Below are positions 6,560 to 14,400 of a stretch of 48,500 bases of DNA, one piece after another. The notes beneath the pieces were generated by a model. That model was not told where the DNA came from and ran no database searches. It worked only from the letters and a program-made list of their open reading frames with translations. The stretch's first letter is position 1. Each line of letters starts with the position of its first letter. The DNA is from a virus: positions 1 through 48,500 of the IMG/VR virus record IMGVR_UViG_3300008050_000073, one strand, 5' to 3'. The position numbers were made by a program, and so were the translations under genes.

Positions 6560-7084
6560 CTATATACGATAAATTGACGATATGCCATAGGCCGGCCCAT
6601 TCGGGCGCATGGAGCCTTTTCTGTCACTATGATATCTTGCAGGATCAAATTCTGTATATTCATCAACCTCTGGTTCAAGCAAATTCCTCTCCACTTCTTT
6701 TTCAAACTCTTTTTGATCTTTATAAAACGGTAAGTCCTCGTCAAAGTACTTAGATATTGCGTATAAACAGTATTGAACAGCGTCACCTTCTTTTGGGTCA
6801 GGATAAGAAGCCTCCATAGACATAAATAAATTTCCAGCTTGTACAGTATCATAATTTATGACACCATTTAAATTTAAAAACTTAAAAAGTCGAGCTTGTG
6901 TTTCATAAATTTCATCGTCTAACTCTTCTTTTGGTAAAGCAACTATTTTCTTTTGGGCCGGCAAAATCATAATATCAAGCTCTGGATGGTCAACAATTAT
7001 TATGTTTCCATCAATAGTCTTCTTTGCCTTAAGCTTGATTTTTTCAATCGAAGGCTCTTCTATGATTTTAATAACTATCGGCAT
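6560..7084 (-). CDS. Hypothetical head-operon protein (174 aa)
   Basis: A 174-aa acidic soluble protein without a recognised family. The N-terminal ~60 residues look like alternating beta strands (IVIKIIEEPSIEKIKLKAKK, then NIIIVDHPELDIMILP). The C-terminal half is helical and acidic with many Glu, Asp and Tyr residues. Its ATG at 7084 overlaps the previous stop as TAATG, showing translational coupling to the 268-aa gene. Place between portal and gp21 suggests a head assembly or completion role, but the sequence does not say which. Confidence 0.55.
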   Translation of the reverse strand: MPIVIKIIEEPSIEKIKLKAKKTIDGNIIIVDHPELDIMILPAQKKIVALPKEELDDEIYETQARLFKFLNLNGVINYDTVQAGNLFMSMEASYPDPKEGDAVQYCLYAISKYFDEDLPFYKDQKEFEKEVERNLLEPEVDEYTEFDPARYHSDRKGSMRPNGPAYGISSIYRI

Positions 7085-7890
7085 TATTTATTCATCTCGC
7101 TAGCTAGTGATTGTATTTGAAAAATTTCAAGTATTAAATCTTTATCTAATTTTCTCTGATTATAATTCGATATACGCTCTAAGAGTTTTTGTACCTTCTC
7201 TTTTGTTATATCATCTTGAGATATTATTTTTTCTTCTAACGTACTTGAAAGTCTGGAGATCTCTTCGTATAAGAGAGCTTTAAACTCCAAGCCATTATCC
7301 ATATATGATGTAATATATTTGTTTAGAAGGTCTCTTTGTGATTCGTTTAGCTTCGTTGAATATTCTTGATTAAATTTCTCAACGAAATTTTTCATAGCTA
7401 AATTATTAATTTTAGGAAACTTATTTTTATCTTTCTGTTCTACCAAAAAAGTATCTAAAAACTTTTTTTCAAGTAAAACTTGCTTTTTAGGGCTTAAATT
7501 CTCTTGTAAAAGTTGGTTGATGGTAGCTAGTTTTTTAAAAGAAGGAACAAAATTTTTCCAAACACTTCTTGTTAGAGACTTATTCATCTTATTAATCAAT
7601 TTGGTTTGTTGGTTGAAAATATCTTTTCTGTCCAGTGAACTAAATTGTTTTTTAGCTTCAATTATTAATTTTTCTAAAGTCTCCCTTGAGAATCCTTCAA
7701 CTCCTGTAAAAGAATCATATATATCTTTTTCTTTACCTAAGCTTTTTCCTTTGCCAAAGGACTCTTTAAGAAGAGAAACAATCATATTTTTTTTAGTAGT
7801 GTCTTCTCGTAAAACAGCTTTAGTTAACTCTTTGATTAATATTTCATAAATCAAAGCAGTGTTTCTTTTTTTATTATGACTAAGTTTCAT
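7084..7890 (-). CDS. Hypothetical helical head-assembly protein (268 aa)
   Basis: A 268-aa protein that is almost entirely helical and Lys/Glu/Leu-rich, starting MKLSHNKKRNTALIYEILIK. I chose the ATG at 7890, which has GGAGAAAA upstream and overlaps the portal gene stop by 11 bases; an upstream start at 7914 would lie deeper in the portal gene and has no better ribosome site. In T4 the stretch between gp20 and gp21 encodes core/scaffold proteins (gp67, gp68), and a scaffold or portal-associated role is plausible by position. The sequence itself shows only helices and no catalytic motif. Confidence 0.6.
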   Translation of the reverse strand: MKLSHNKKRNTALIYEILIKELTKAVLREDTTKKNMIVSLLKESFGKGKSLGKEKDIYDSFTGVEGFSRETLEKLIIEAKKQFSSLDRKDIFNQQTKLINKMNKSLTRSVWKNFVPSFKKLATINQLLQENLSPKKQVLLEKKFLDTFLVEQKDKNKFPKINNLAMKNFVEKFNQEYSTKLNESQRDLLNKYITSYMDNGLEFKALLYEEISRLSSTLEEKIISQDDITKEKVQKLLERISNYNQRKLDKDLILEIFQIQSLASEMNK

Positions 7891-9883
7891 CAATAGTTTT
7901 CTCCAAAGAATCAATCAGAACTTTAATTTCGTAATTTTCTTTAAATAATTTAGCTTCTTGTTCATCATAATTAGATTCTACTTCTTCCGAAAGATTATAA
8001 AGTGATTTTAAATCAGCGTATCCTTTTAAAGTATTTCTTGTAGTGCCACTACCCAGTTCTGCGCCGACCATACCAAGCATTGAGCGTCTTCGAGGACCAG
8101 ACGATTTTCTCTTATCGTGGTCGCGCGGTTTATACCAACCATGAGATTTAGACGTAGTGGTCTGTCGTCTACCATATTTGTCTCTTTTAGTATATGGCCA
8201 ATCGTCGCGATTGCCGGGTGCTTTGGCGGCGTCGCCTGGGTCTTGGCCGGCGCCGGCAAGAAGTGGACCTCCCTCTTCCTCTGGGCCTTCTGGAGCGCCG
8301 GGTGCTTCGGCGCCTAATTCTTCAGCGCCTTCTAGTTCACCTCCCATCTCGGGGCCTGCTCCTTCAAAATCTTCCATGCCCCCAAGGGCGCCGCCCATGC
8401 CTCCGCCGGCTGCTGCTGCAGCCTCAGCAACTTGTTCTAAAGCAAAATCGTGTTTTCTATCATAATATGCTTCATGCTGCATTCTTTGGAACTCCTGTTC
8501 ACTAATATTCAAAATGTTCTTGGAAACCCAGCGTCGACTGAAATATCCTTCACTTGCGGCGTCTGCAGCCTCAAATCTAGCTTTCCAATGTTCAAGCTCT
8601 TGCAGTTCTGATATCTTTGAAGGATTATTTAAAGCTAATTTATAAGACAATAAATCGTTTCCACGATAACCCATTGTGAAAAGGTGTACGATCCCTACTT
8701 TTTCAAGTTCTGATACAAGCGATCTTTGCAATCTTTGAATTGTTCTAGCGAATCTAACATCTTTTTGTGCTAATGTTGCCTTATCTTCTTCAGACCCTTC
8801 TCCTCTTGATAAATATGAAGCAGGTATTTTTAATGCACTGAAGAGTTTATCCCTTAAATATTTAACATCATCGATAGCGTCAGTATACTTGCCTCCGCCG
8901 AGATTTTCTATCTTTGTGTTTGAAGCTTGGCCTCGGACTGGAATGTAATAATCTTCTTCAATACTCAATGGGTTATAGCGTAAATCAACTCGGCCACTAT
9001 TAACGTCGACAATTTGATTTCTTTTCATCTGAGTCATAACTTTTTGCATATATTGTTCTACATCTTCTGGTGGTATGTTGCCAACATCGATATAAAATGC
9101 CCTACGGTCAGGAGAACGAACGATCCTATATGCCATCATAGCATCTTCTAACAAAGTCAATTGGCGCCAAATGCGTCGGGCAGAATCTAAAGCAGAGGTT
9201 CCGTACGGAGCAAACTTGTCATTACCTAAAATTCGAAAATGTGCCATTTGCCAATTTTCTAAAGTTAGGCCGGCAGTGTTCCACTGATACTGTATATAAT
9301 TGGGGTTCTCTTTATCTTCTCCTTCCATACGTTCAATTTCATTTGGAGGTAAGCCAATAGCATTCTTAATTCCCTCATCCTCTTCAATGTCTAGGTAAAG
9401 AAAAAAGTCTCCATACTTACACATAGAGCGGGCCCAACCATATAAATTAAACTCAATGTTTAACACATTATAATAGAGAGTTTCCAAAACTGCTTTAATT
9501 TCAGCGTTACTACAAATAATATTTAATAGTGGTGTGTATAATGACGACGTTGTCATCTCATCGGCATAAATATCCAATGAAGAAGCTATTTCCGGTGTGT
9601 ACTCCATTTGGTCAAAGTCAACATATCTATCTAACCTATTCTGATTTGAATAGTACTCCATTTGTAGGGCGCCGTAGACATCTTGATACGCAGACATCTT
9701 AAACTCTTGACCACTAGACGATCGGATGCGCGACTTGTATTTATCCAGCTGACGTCTTTTTAATTGTCTGGTATCTTGTCTTCTATATTTGACAAGAGGT
9801 CCAGATAATAATTTAGTTAACTGTCGAAAAAGCGGATTTTTAGGATTTCTGGGATTGTTTTTCTTTTGATTATTATATGCCAT
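7880..9883 (-). CDS. 20: Portal vertex protein (gp20-like)
   Basis: The 667-aa product has the T4-type portal layout. After a basic N-terminus comes YTPEIASSLDIYADEMTT (about residues 95-115), the wing/stem region with VRSPDRRAFYIDVGN and KVMTQMKRNQIVD, and LRDKLFSALKIPASYLSRGE in the clip/crown part. The portal forms the 12-subunit ring through which DNA enters. It is longer than T4 gp20 (about 524 aa) because of a C-terminal extension: a Gly/Ala/Glu/Pro low-complexity segment (about 488-555) that is GC-rich in the DNA, a basic Arg/Lys stretch, then a helical acidic tail. It follows the terminase gene by three bases, with AAAGGA before its ATG. Confidence 0.93.
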   Translation of the reverse strand: MAYNNQKKNNPRNPKNPLFRQLTKLLSGPLVKYRRQDTRQLKRRQLDKYKSRIRSSSGQEFKMSAYQDVYGALQMEYYSNQNRLDRYVDFDQMEYTPEIASSLDIYADEMTTSSLYTPLLNIICSNAEIKAVLETLYYNVLNIEFNLYGWARSMCKYGDFFLYLDIEEDEGIKNAIGLPPNEIERMEGEDKENPNYIQYQWNTAGLTLENWQMAHFRILGNDKFAPYGTSALDSARRIWRQLTLLEDAMMAYRIVRSPDRRAFYIDVGNIPPEDVEQYMQKVMTQMKRNQIVDVNSGRVDLRYNPLSIEEDYYIPVRGQASNTKIENLGGGKYTDAIDDVKYLRDKLFSALKIPASYLSRGEGSEEDKATLAQKDVRFARTIQRLQRSLVSELEKVGIVHLFTMGYRGNDLLSYKLALNNPSKISELQELEHWKARFEAADAASEGYFSRRWVSKNILNISEQEFQRMQHEAYYDRKHDFALEQVAEAAAAAGGGMGGALGGMEDFEGAGPEMGGELEGAEELGAEAPGAPEGPEEEGGPLLAGAGQDPGDAAKAPGNRDDWPYTKRDKYGRRQTTTSKSHGWYKPRDHDKRKSSGPRRRSMLGMVGAELGSGTTRNTLKGYADLKSLYNLSEEVESNYDEQEAKLFKENYEIKVLIDSLEKTIDET

Positions 9884-9886
9884 ATA

Positions 9887-11470
9887 TTATCCTTTTAACA
9901 ACCATGTAAATTCTTCATAATCTTTTCTTGTTGATTCAAGCTTGTTTTCTATCTTGATCTTTTCATATGATACCATACCTGGTATAGCTGTGTTCAATGA
10001 TCTATTTGTCGTGGATAAAGAAGAAAGAAAAGCTTTTTGGTAATCAAGATCCCTTTGGTTAATAGAATACGCTGTATCTTTTATCCAACACCCAATTGAA
10101 CATGCCATCACTAAATCATCATTATGTTTCTTCATGGCCTGGGGCCTTCCATTATGCCAAATAAAAGTTTTCATCTCATTAAATAATCTCTTTGACTTAA
10201 CTTTAATTAGTTTATTTCTAACAAACTCTTCCATTTTGGCTATGACTAATGGCCTGGTTTTTTGTGAAGTAGTAAAACCAGGTATCACACCTGAGACATC
10301 AGACATTAAAGGGTCTACATACTCATGAGTTGACTTTCTAGAAAAATATATATTTGGATATGCGTATTCTTGTAATTTATCTAAAACTGCCCAGCCAACT
10401 GTGTTGTTTTCAATAGCGATCATACAATTACCATATTCTTTCCCAACCTCATTAAGCATATTGGCGTAAATGTCAGGAGTTGGTTTGCCTTTGTATTCAG
10501 CAATTATTTCGTTGGTTTCTAGTTTAAAAATATGAAATGTAGAATAGTCTTGACCGTCGCCGCGGGCAACGTCGGCGGCTAGCATGTAGGAATTTTGAGG
10601 ATTGTATTCTTCCCAAATCCAAAAGTTTCTATCGAATCCTGTCTTATATTTCGGCTCACACAATTGTTCCCTAATCCACTCCATATCTTCTGAGTGGAAG
10701 ACAGTCTCGCCAGACATATTAAAATTACATTCAAGTTCCTGGGCTATCTGTCTGCGTGACATATTTTTAGTTTCTTTAGCAAACCATTCTTTATCTCGAT
10801 CGGGATGAACATCCCAGGGCAGAGTCATTAAATTGAAGTCGTTGGCGCCAGATTCTGCGTCGACGCAAATTTTATGAAACCAATTGCCAACACCGTTTGG
10901 AGTTGACAACGCAATGCAACGTCCACCAGTCGACAAAGTAGGGTATAAACCAGTCCACAATTCGTCCAATCCCTCAACGTGAGCAGCTTCATCTATTACG
11001 AGAAAGGAAAGAGCTTCAGAACGACCAGCATCGGAACTAGTTGACGAAGCTTTTATTTGTGAACCATTGTATAATTCGAAAGAAGTACGATTGTCAATCA
11101 CAATATCAGAAATGCGCATCCAATCTGGAAGATGCTTGTGTATTGACTTTACTTTTTTAACCAGATTTGCCGCTGTTTGAAATTTAGTTGCGATAACTAA
11201 AACATTCTTATCGCGATGAAACATCATCAGCCACGCAACATATGCAGCAGTGATTGTTGAAATACCAAGTTGTCTGGCTTTCAGTATACAGTTAAAGCGG
11301 TAATCGTTAAAGTGCTCAATTAATTCTGTTTGATAACCATAAGTCTTAAAAGGGATCAAGCCCCTTAAAGGATGAGAAATCTTGGCATAATTGTTAATAA
11401 AATATACTGGGTCTTTACCAGACTTAATAATTTCCTTTACAATCTGCTCTTTCGGGATGTTAAATCCCAT
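9887..11470 (-). CDS. 17: Terminase large subunit (gp17-like)
   Basis: The 527-aa protein carries the packaging ATPase and nuclease domains. Residues 64-72 read KARQLGIST, a deviant Walker A in which the lysine stands at the start of the loop. Walker B is LSFLVIDEAAH (155-164, Asp160-Glu161), and IALSTPNG (187-194) is the coupling motif. The RNase H-fold nuclease starts with LAADVARGDGQDYST (about 296-310, first acidic residue Asp), then IAIENNT and the late acidic motif NDDLVMA (about 450). It cuts concatemers and pumps DNA through the portal, whose gene follows three bases later. The preceding 180-aa gene ends one base upstream of the ATG, so its expression is probably coupled. Confidence 0.94.
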   Translation of the reverse strand: MGFNIPKEQIVKEIIKSGKDPVYFINNYAKISHPLRGLIPFKTYGYQTELIEHFNDYRFNCILKARQLGISTITAAYVAWLMMFHRDKNVLVIATKFQTAANLVKKVKSIHKHLPDWMRISDIVIDNRTSFELYNGSQIKASSTSSDAGRSEALSFLVIDEAAHVEGLDELWTGLYPTLSTGGRCIALSTPNGVGNWFHKICVDAESGANDFNLMTLPWDVHPDRDKEWFAKETKNMSRRQIAQELECNFNMSGETVFHSEDMEWIREQLCEPKYKTGFDRNFWIWEEYNPQNSYMLAADVARGDGQDYSTFHIFKLETNEIIAEYKGKPTPDIYANMLNEVGKEYGNCMIAIENNTVGWAVLDKLQEYAYPNIYFSRKSTHEYVDPLMSDVSGVIPGFTTSQKTRPLVIAKMEEFVRNKLIKVKSKRLFNEMKTFIWHNGRPQAMKKHNDDLVMACSIGCWIKDTAYSINQRDLDYQKAFLSSLSTTNRSLNTAIPGMVSYEKIKIENKLESTRKDYEEFTWLLKG

Positions 11471-11471
11471 T

Positions 11472-12014
11472 TTATTCTGCTCGGCGAGTCACATTCTTTG
11501 GTTTCGCAGACTTTTTGCCCCAGCCGCCTAGCTCAAGAAAACTTTTAAAATCTTTTTCTAAGTTATCTTCACTTGGCTCTAGTTTATCTTCTGCATCCAT
11601 ACCAGAAATTTTATATGCTTTCGTAGCTACGACAAAAATAAGATTATTATTTAATTTCTGGACTAGAGCGTCTACTTCTCCTTGAGCTTTAAGCCCAAGT
11701 GTATTTCCAGTAATTTGTTTATATTTTTTCTTAAGATGTTTTACGATATCTGCCATCGTTTGTTCTAATTCATTTTCGAATTTGGTAGCATAAACATCTC
11801 GCAATTTAATTTGCGATTGGTACGTACAAATCATTGTCGAACCACTGCATCTGACCTTAAAACCATCCATCATTCTGGAATTCAAAAGTGGATTTCCTTC
11901 TTCTCTTTTAAGACCGATTTTAATTACTTCGCCATTTTCATCCAAAGCTCCATCGTAGCTATCGGCCGCGGCTTGGGCGATTCCTTCTATTACTTTAAGT
12001 GTTTTTTCTGACAT
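11472..12014 (-). CDS. Hypothetical protein beside terminase, possible small terminase or virion protein (180 aa)
   Basis: A 180-aa soluble protein. The N-terminal third contains GLKREEGNPLLNSRMMDGFK, the middle is helical with KFENELEQTMADIVKHLKKK (a possible coiled coil), and the C-terminus is basic. Immediate position before the terminase large subunit is where a small subunit is often found, but I see no helix-turn-helix, so this is only a possibility. The ATG at 12014 has GGAG upstream and overlaps the preceding gene by 20 bases. Confidence 0.5.
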   Translation of the reverse strand: MSEKTLKVIEGIAQAAADSYDGALDENGEVIKIGLKREEGNPLLNSRMMDGFKVRCSGSTMICTYQSQIKLRDVYATKFENELEQTMADIVKHLKKKYKQITGNTLGLKAQGEVDALVQKLNNNLIFVVATKAYKISGMDAEDKLEPSEDNLEKDFKSFLELGGWGKKSAKPKNVTRRAE

Positions 12015-12390
12015 TCTTTGGTCTCCATCCTTGTAGCCAGCGATCTTCTCGCCCTTCTACGTATTGTACGTAGCATTTTTCGCAACATTTATGTTTGATA
12101 GTGTATATATCGTCATTAATCGTTTTAAGCCTAACCTCACATACGGGACAATTTAAAATTGCTTCTTTATTAATTAGTTTACGAGATATTAAAATACCGT
12201 CTACATTATCAAAATCAGATGTGGTTTCATTAATTTTTTGCTTTGCGACAAAGGCTTTCAATTGCTCCAAATATTCTTTTTCTTTATCTTTATCCCAAAA
12301 TTTTGCAGGATTTTGTATAGTATCTTCACCATATTTTTCTTTTATGGCTCTTTCTAGCCTTGCAATGTAATCAAAATCCTTTTTTTTCAT
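11995..12390 (-). CDS. Zinc-ribbon protein (131 aa)
   Basis: The 131-aa product begins with a helical charged region (DYIARLERAIKEKYGEDTIQ) and ends with a four-cysteine zinc ribbon: NCPVC at about residues 80-84 and KCCEKC about 20 residues later, followed by YVQYVEGREDRWLQGWRP. I remember similar proteins beside terminase genes in aquatic phages, where they carry no assigned function. A role as DNA-binding adaptor or small terminase-like partner is possible but is inference. Its ATG overlaps the previous stop as ATGA (12387-12390). Confidence 0.65.
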   Translation of the reverse strand: MKKKDFDYIARLERAIKEKYGEDTIQNPAKFWDKDKEKEYLEQLKAFVAKQKINETTSDFDNVDGILISRKLINKEAILNCPVCEVRLKTINDDIYTIKHKCCEKCYVQYVEGREDRWLQGWRPKNVRKNT

Positions 12391-12845
12391 TTCACCACTT
12401 CAACGCTAGCATAAAACACAGCCACAGATAAAACGATCCCTAAAGCGACGCCACCAATGACCCACCATTCAGTGTAATCGTCGCTCATCTCTTCTTTTAA
12501 GAGAATATTTAAATCATTAATTTGCTGTTCTCTTAGCGAAAGAGTGCTTTCATGTATTTTCCTTAAAGAGTCATATTCTACTTTAAGCAAATCAAAAGCC
12601 AATCTTTTGTTAGCTAAATCCTGTTGAAATTCTTTTCTAAGCTGTAACTCAATTTCAAATTTTAAATATTTTTGATCTACAACCATTTTTGATGCGGCAA
12701 TAGGGTCCAACAAGATGCCAGTATACGGTGCTTTCTCGTTTAAAGAAATAGAAGTAACCTTACCTTCAAGTTCTTCTGCATTTATTTCAAATGGAATTAA
12801 AATAATCAAAGCAGATACGAAACATGCTACAATTTTTTTAAACAT
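12387..12845 (-). CDS. Membrane protein with signal peptide, coiled coil and C-terminal anchor (152 aa)
   Basis: A 152-aa protein from the ATG at 12845 (AGGTGA upstream); an earlier start at 12878 would overlap the neighbouring gene and is less likely. Residues 1-24 (MFKKIVACFVSALIILIPFE, then INAEE) look like a Sec signal peptide. A charged helical coiled coil spans about residues 55-125 and a second hydrophobic segment (VIGGVALGIVLSVAVFYASV) lies near the C-terminus. This layout suggests an envelope protein with a periplasmic coiled coil. Together with the previous gene it recalls a spanin-type pair, but I see no lipobox. Function is not established. Confidence 0.55.
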   Translation of the reverse strand: MFKKIVACFVSALIILIPFEINAEELEGKVTSISLNEKAPYTGILLDPIAASKMVVDQKYLKFEIELQLRKEFQQDLANKRLAFDLLKVEYDSLRKIHESTLSLREQQINDLNILLKEEMSDDYTEWWVIGGVALGIVLSVAVFYASVEVVK

Positions 12846-12849
12846 ATGT

Positions 12850-13254
12850 TCACCTACTATTTTTAAGATATTCTGCACTAAGAATTCTAGCTATTTCTTC
12901 TGCCAGTTTATCTGGGCTATCTTTGTTTTCTTCAAGAATTTCAACAAGCTCTTTTTGTTTTTCTTCTTCGAGTTCTTCTACCTTAATATCATGTTCTTCT
13001 TCTATTTTCTCTATTTCTTTTATGTGTTCCGTGAATATCTCAGTTTTTTTCTTATCGGTTTCTTCAGTTGTTTCTTTAATGATTTGTATTTCTTTTTCAT
13101 AACTTTCCTTTTGCTTGTCAAGCATATCAAACAGTTTTTTTCTTGAACTCCTGCCAGACATCAATGAGAAAGTTAGTAATACTAGTATAACAGGCCAATA
13201 CCAATAATGTTTAAGCCAAGCCCAAACTTTTTTCCAAAAAATTGCTGTAAACAT
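12850..13254 (-). CDS. Membrane-anchored coiled-coil protein (134 aa)
   Basis: The 134-aa product from the ATG at 13254 starts MFTAIFWKKVWAWLKHYWYW and has one N-terminal membrane helix (about 15-37). It is followed by a long Glu/Lys coiled coil (about 40-125). The open frame extends upstream to 13368, but that extension lies inside the neighbouring gene and is probably not translated. The anchor plus coiled coil resembles inner-membrane spanins or other phage envelope proteins. It lies four bases after the putative cargo gene and four before the signal-peptide protein. Confidence 0.55.
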   Translation of the reverse strand: MFTAIFWKKVWAWLKHYWYWPVILVLLTFSLMSGRSSRKKLFDMLDKQKESYEKEIQIIKETTEETDKKKTEIFTEHIKEIEKIEEEHDIKVEELEEEKQKELVEILEENKDSPDKLAEEIARILSAEYLKNSR

Positions 13255-13258
13255 TACT

Positions 13259-13690
13259 TTACTCTCTTGACTTCCATGCACCTTTACCGCTATAGCCACC
13301 CTGGGCACGAGTCTGTTGTCTAAGTTCTGCTGTCTTTCTCGGATCTGGACCGCGGAATGGTGGTTCATCGCCCCCTACAGTTTGAGCTAGGCTTTGCGCT
13401 TCGTCCGCAAAGCGCTGCGCATCTTCGGGGGGCACTAGATCAAATAATTGTCTTAGCACGTCCAGAACTTCGTCAGTTGACTGCCCTCCAGCGGCTAATT
13501 GTTCTATCGGATCAAGGGGCTCATCAACTGGGTCCATCCCTCCAGGAATAACATCGCCGGGCTTAAGCTTTCCGGTCGTGTCCAGTCCAACCCGGGGCGG
13601 TGCGAAAGGTCCAATAAAATCTGCCTCTTTAAGAACCTTATTCATCTCTTCTTTGATAATTTGCTTTAATCTAGATTTTGCTATTTTCAT
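13259..13690 (-). CDS. Putative packaged head protein with N-terminal protease-type site (143 aa)
   Basis: A 143-aa protein. Its first 23 residues (MKIAKSRLKQIIKEEMNKVL then KEA) form an amphipathic basic helix ending in L-K-E|A, which matches the T4 prohead-protease consensus (L/I-x-E before A/G). In T4 such an N-terminal helix directs internal proteins into the prohead, where gp21 removes it. The rest is Pro/Gly/Asp/Gln-rich and probably disordered or loosely folded (for example PGGMDPVDEPLDP). No enzyme motif is visible. The ATG at 13690 has AAGGA upstream. Packaging is inference from the site and from the gp21 homologue in this genome. Confidence 0.55.
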   Translation of the reverse strand: MKIAKSRLKQIIKEEMNKVLKEADFIGPFAPPRVGLDTTGKLKPGDVIPGGMDPVDEPLDPIEQLAAGGQSTDEVLDVLRQLFDLVPPEDAQRFADEAQSLAQTVGGDEPPFRGPDPRKTAELRQQTRAQGGYSGKGAWKSRE

Positions 13691-13693
13691 ATT

Positions 13694-14173
13694 TTAAATA
13701 TCCTTTTTATAATTCGCCTTAGCTCTTGCAAGATCTTCATCTGCATATGGTGTTCGACCTTGGCCTGAGCCCCTGAAGCGAATTCGGTCACGAAATTCTT
13801 TTTTTGGATCCGTTTGCAAGGGCAGTGTTAACTGTCTAGAGTATTCTTTAATTCGTGTTAAGAAGTCGACGAAGGCCTCGCCTGGCTCTGAAGGAGTTTC
13901 CTTCCAATTTTCTAATGGAAAAGTCGCCGTGTACATCGGAGAGCCATCGTCCCATGCGCGACTATAATCGATTATTGGCTGGCCGCTTCCCCATCGATGT
14001 TTTGAGCTTTTCGGATCTCCAGAATTGAAGCTGAATTCTTCAATTGCTTTTTCTATCATATCCCGTGTCATGCCGTCGGACATATCATCAAGTTCTGCTT
14101 TGTCATCAGCATCTGAATCCGGGTCGCCAGCTTCGTTAAGAAACTTTCGAAAATTTTCAAACAACATTTTCAC
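13694..14173 (-). CDS. Putative packaged head protein with N-terminal protease-type site (159 aa)
   Basis: I place the start at GTG 14173, nine bases after a GGAG site; ATG 14167 would remove two residues and GTG 14197 would add eight. The N-terminus MKMLFENFRKFLNEAGDP contains L-N-E|A-G, an exact match to the favoured T4 gp21 cleavage pattern, 12-16 residues in. The mature part is acidic at first (DPDSDADDKAELDD), then mixed with aromatic residues, and its C-terminus is basic. I recognise no known fold. With the next gene it makes a pair of candidate internal head proteins. The function after delivery, if any, is unknown. Confidence 0.55.
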   Translation of the reverse strand: MKMLFENFRKFLNEAGDPDSDADDKAELDDMSDGMTRDMIEKAIEEFSFNSGDPKSSKHRWGSGQPIIDYSRAWDDGSPMYTATFPLENWKETPSEPGEAFVDFLTRIKEYSRQLTLPLQTDPKKEFRDRIRFRGSGQGRTPYADEDLARAKANYKKDI

Positions 14174-14178
14174 AGAAA

Positions 14179-14376
14179 TTAGCTCCCGTGCTTCCACCTA
14201 GCCGCAATATCAACTAATGCCTCGGAACCAATATAACACAAAGTGACTGCAACCCAGTCCTCGCTTGTCAAAGAACTGCTTGCGACCAAATAAGTTGCAG
14301 TGCCCCATGCTAAAAATTTACGAGATATAAATCGGTTTACGTGTTTATCTAACCATGCTTTTACTCTTGCCATCAT
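14179..14376 (-). CDS. Small membrane protein, holin-like (65 aa)
   Basis: The 65-aa product has a basic N-terminus (MMARVKAWLDKHVNRFISRK), a hydrophobic segment (about 22-38: LAWGTATYLVASSSL) and a second one (about 43-58: WVAVTLCYIGSEALVDIA), then a basic end. Two short membrane helices in a tiny protein with a strong ribosome site (AGGAGG five bases before the ATG) fit a class II type holin, but no lysozyme gene is adjacent. A CTATTTAT motif lies 16-23 bases before the start. Lysis function is possible, not shown. Confidence 0.5.
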   Translation of the reverse strand: MMARVKAWLDKHVNRFISRKFLAWGTATYLVASSSLTSEDWVAVTLCYIGSEALVDIAARWKHGS

Positions 14377-14391
14377 TCTGACCTCCTTTAT

Positions 14392-14399
14392 ATAAATAG
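14392..14399 (-). promoter_or_regulatory. CTATTTAT motif before the holin-like gene
   Basis: Coding-strand CTATTTAT lies between the stop of the SbcD-SbcC gene (14401) and the AGGAGG ribosome site of the 65-aa gene. It matches the recurrent element seen before other late-type genes and marks the switch from nucleic-acid to late genes. Confidence 0.4.
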
Positions 14400-14400
14400 T

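Noticed and set aside
8117-8505. Overlapping plus-strand frames opposite the portal C-terminus
   Set aside because: They arise from the GC-rich low-complexity stretch; minus-strand portal frame is clearly the coding one.
9887-11470. Terminase thought to lack ATPase function because of missing GKT lysine
   Set aside because: KARQLGIST is a deviant Walker A with lysine at the loop start, seen in functional large terminases; Walker B and nuclease residues are intact.
12715-13146. Plus-strand open frame rich in Phe
   Set aside because: Phe runs are the complement of Lys/Glu codons in the coiled-coil genes on the minus strand; no ribosome site.
13255-13368. Upstream extension of the 134-aa coiled-coil protein
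   Set aside because: The extension lies inside the 143-aa gene and lacks a membrane-protein character; the ATG at 13254 directly precedes the membrane helix.
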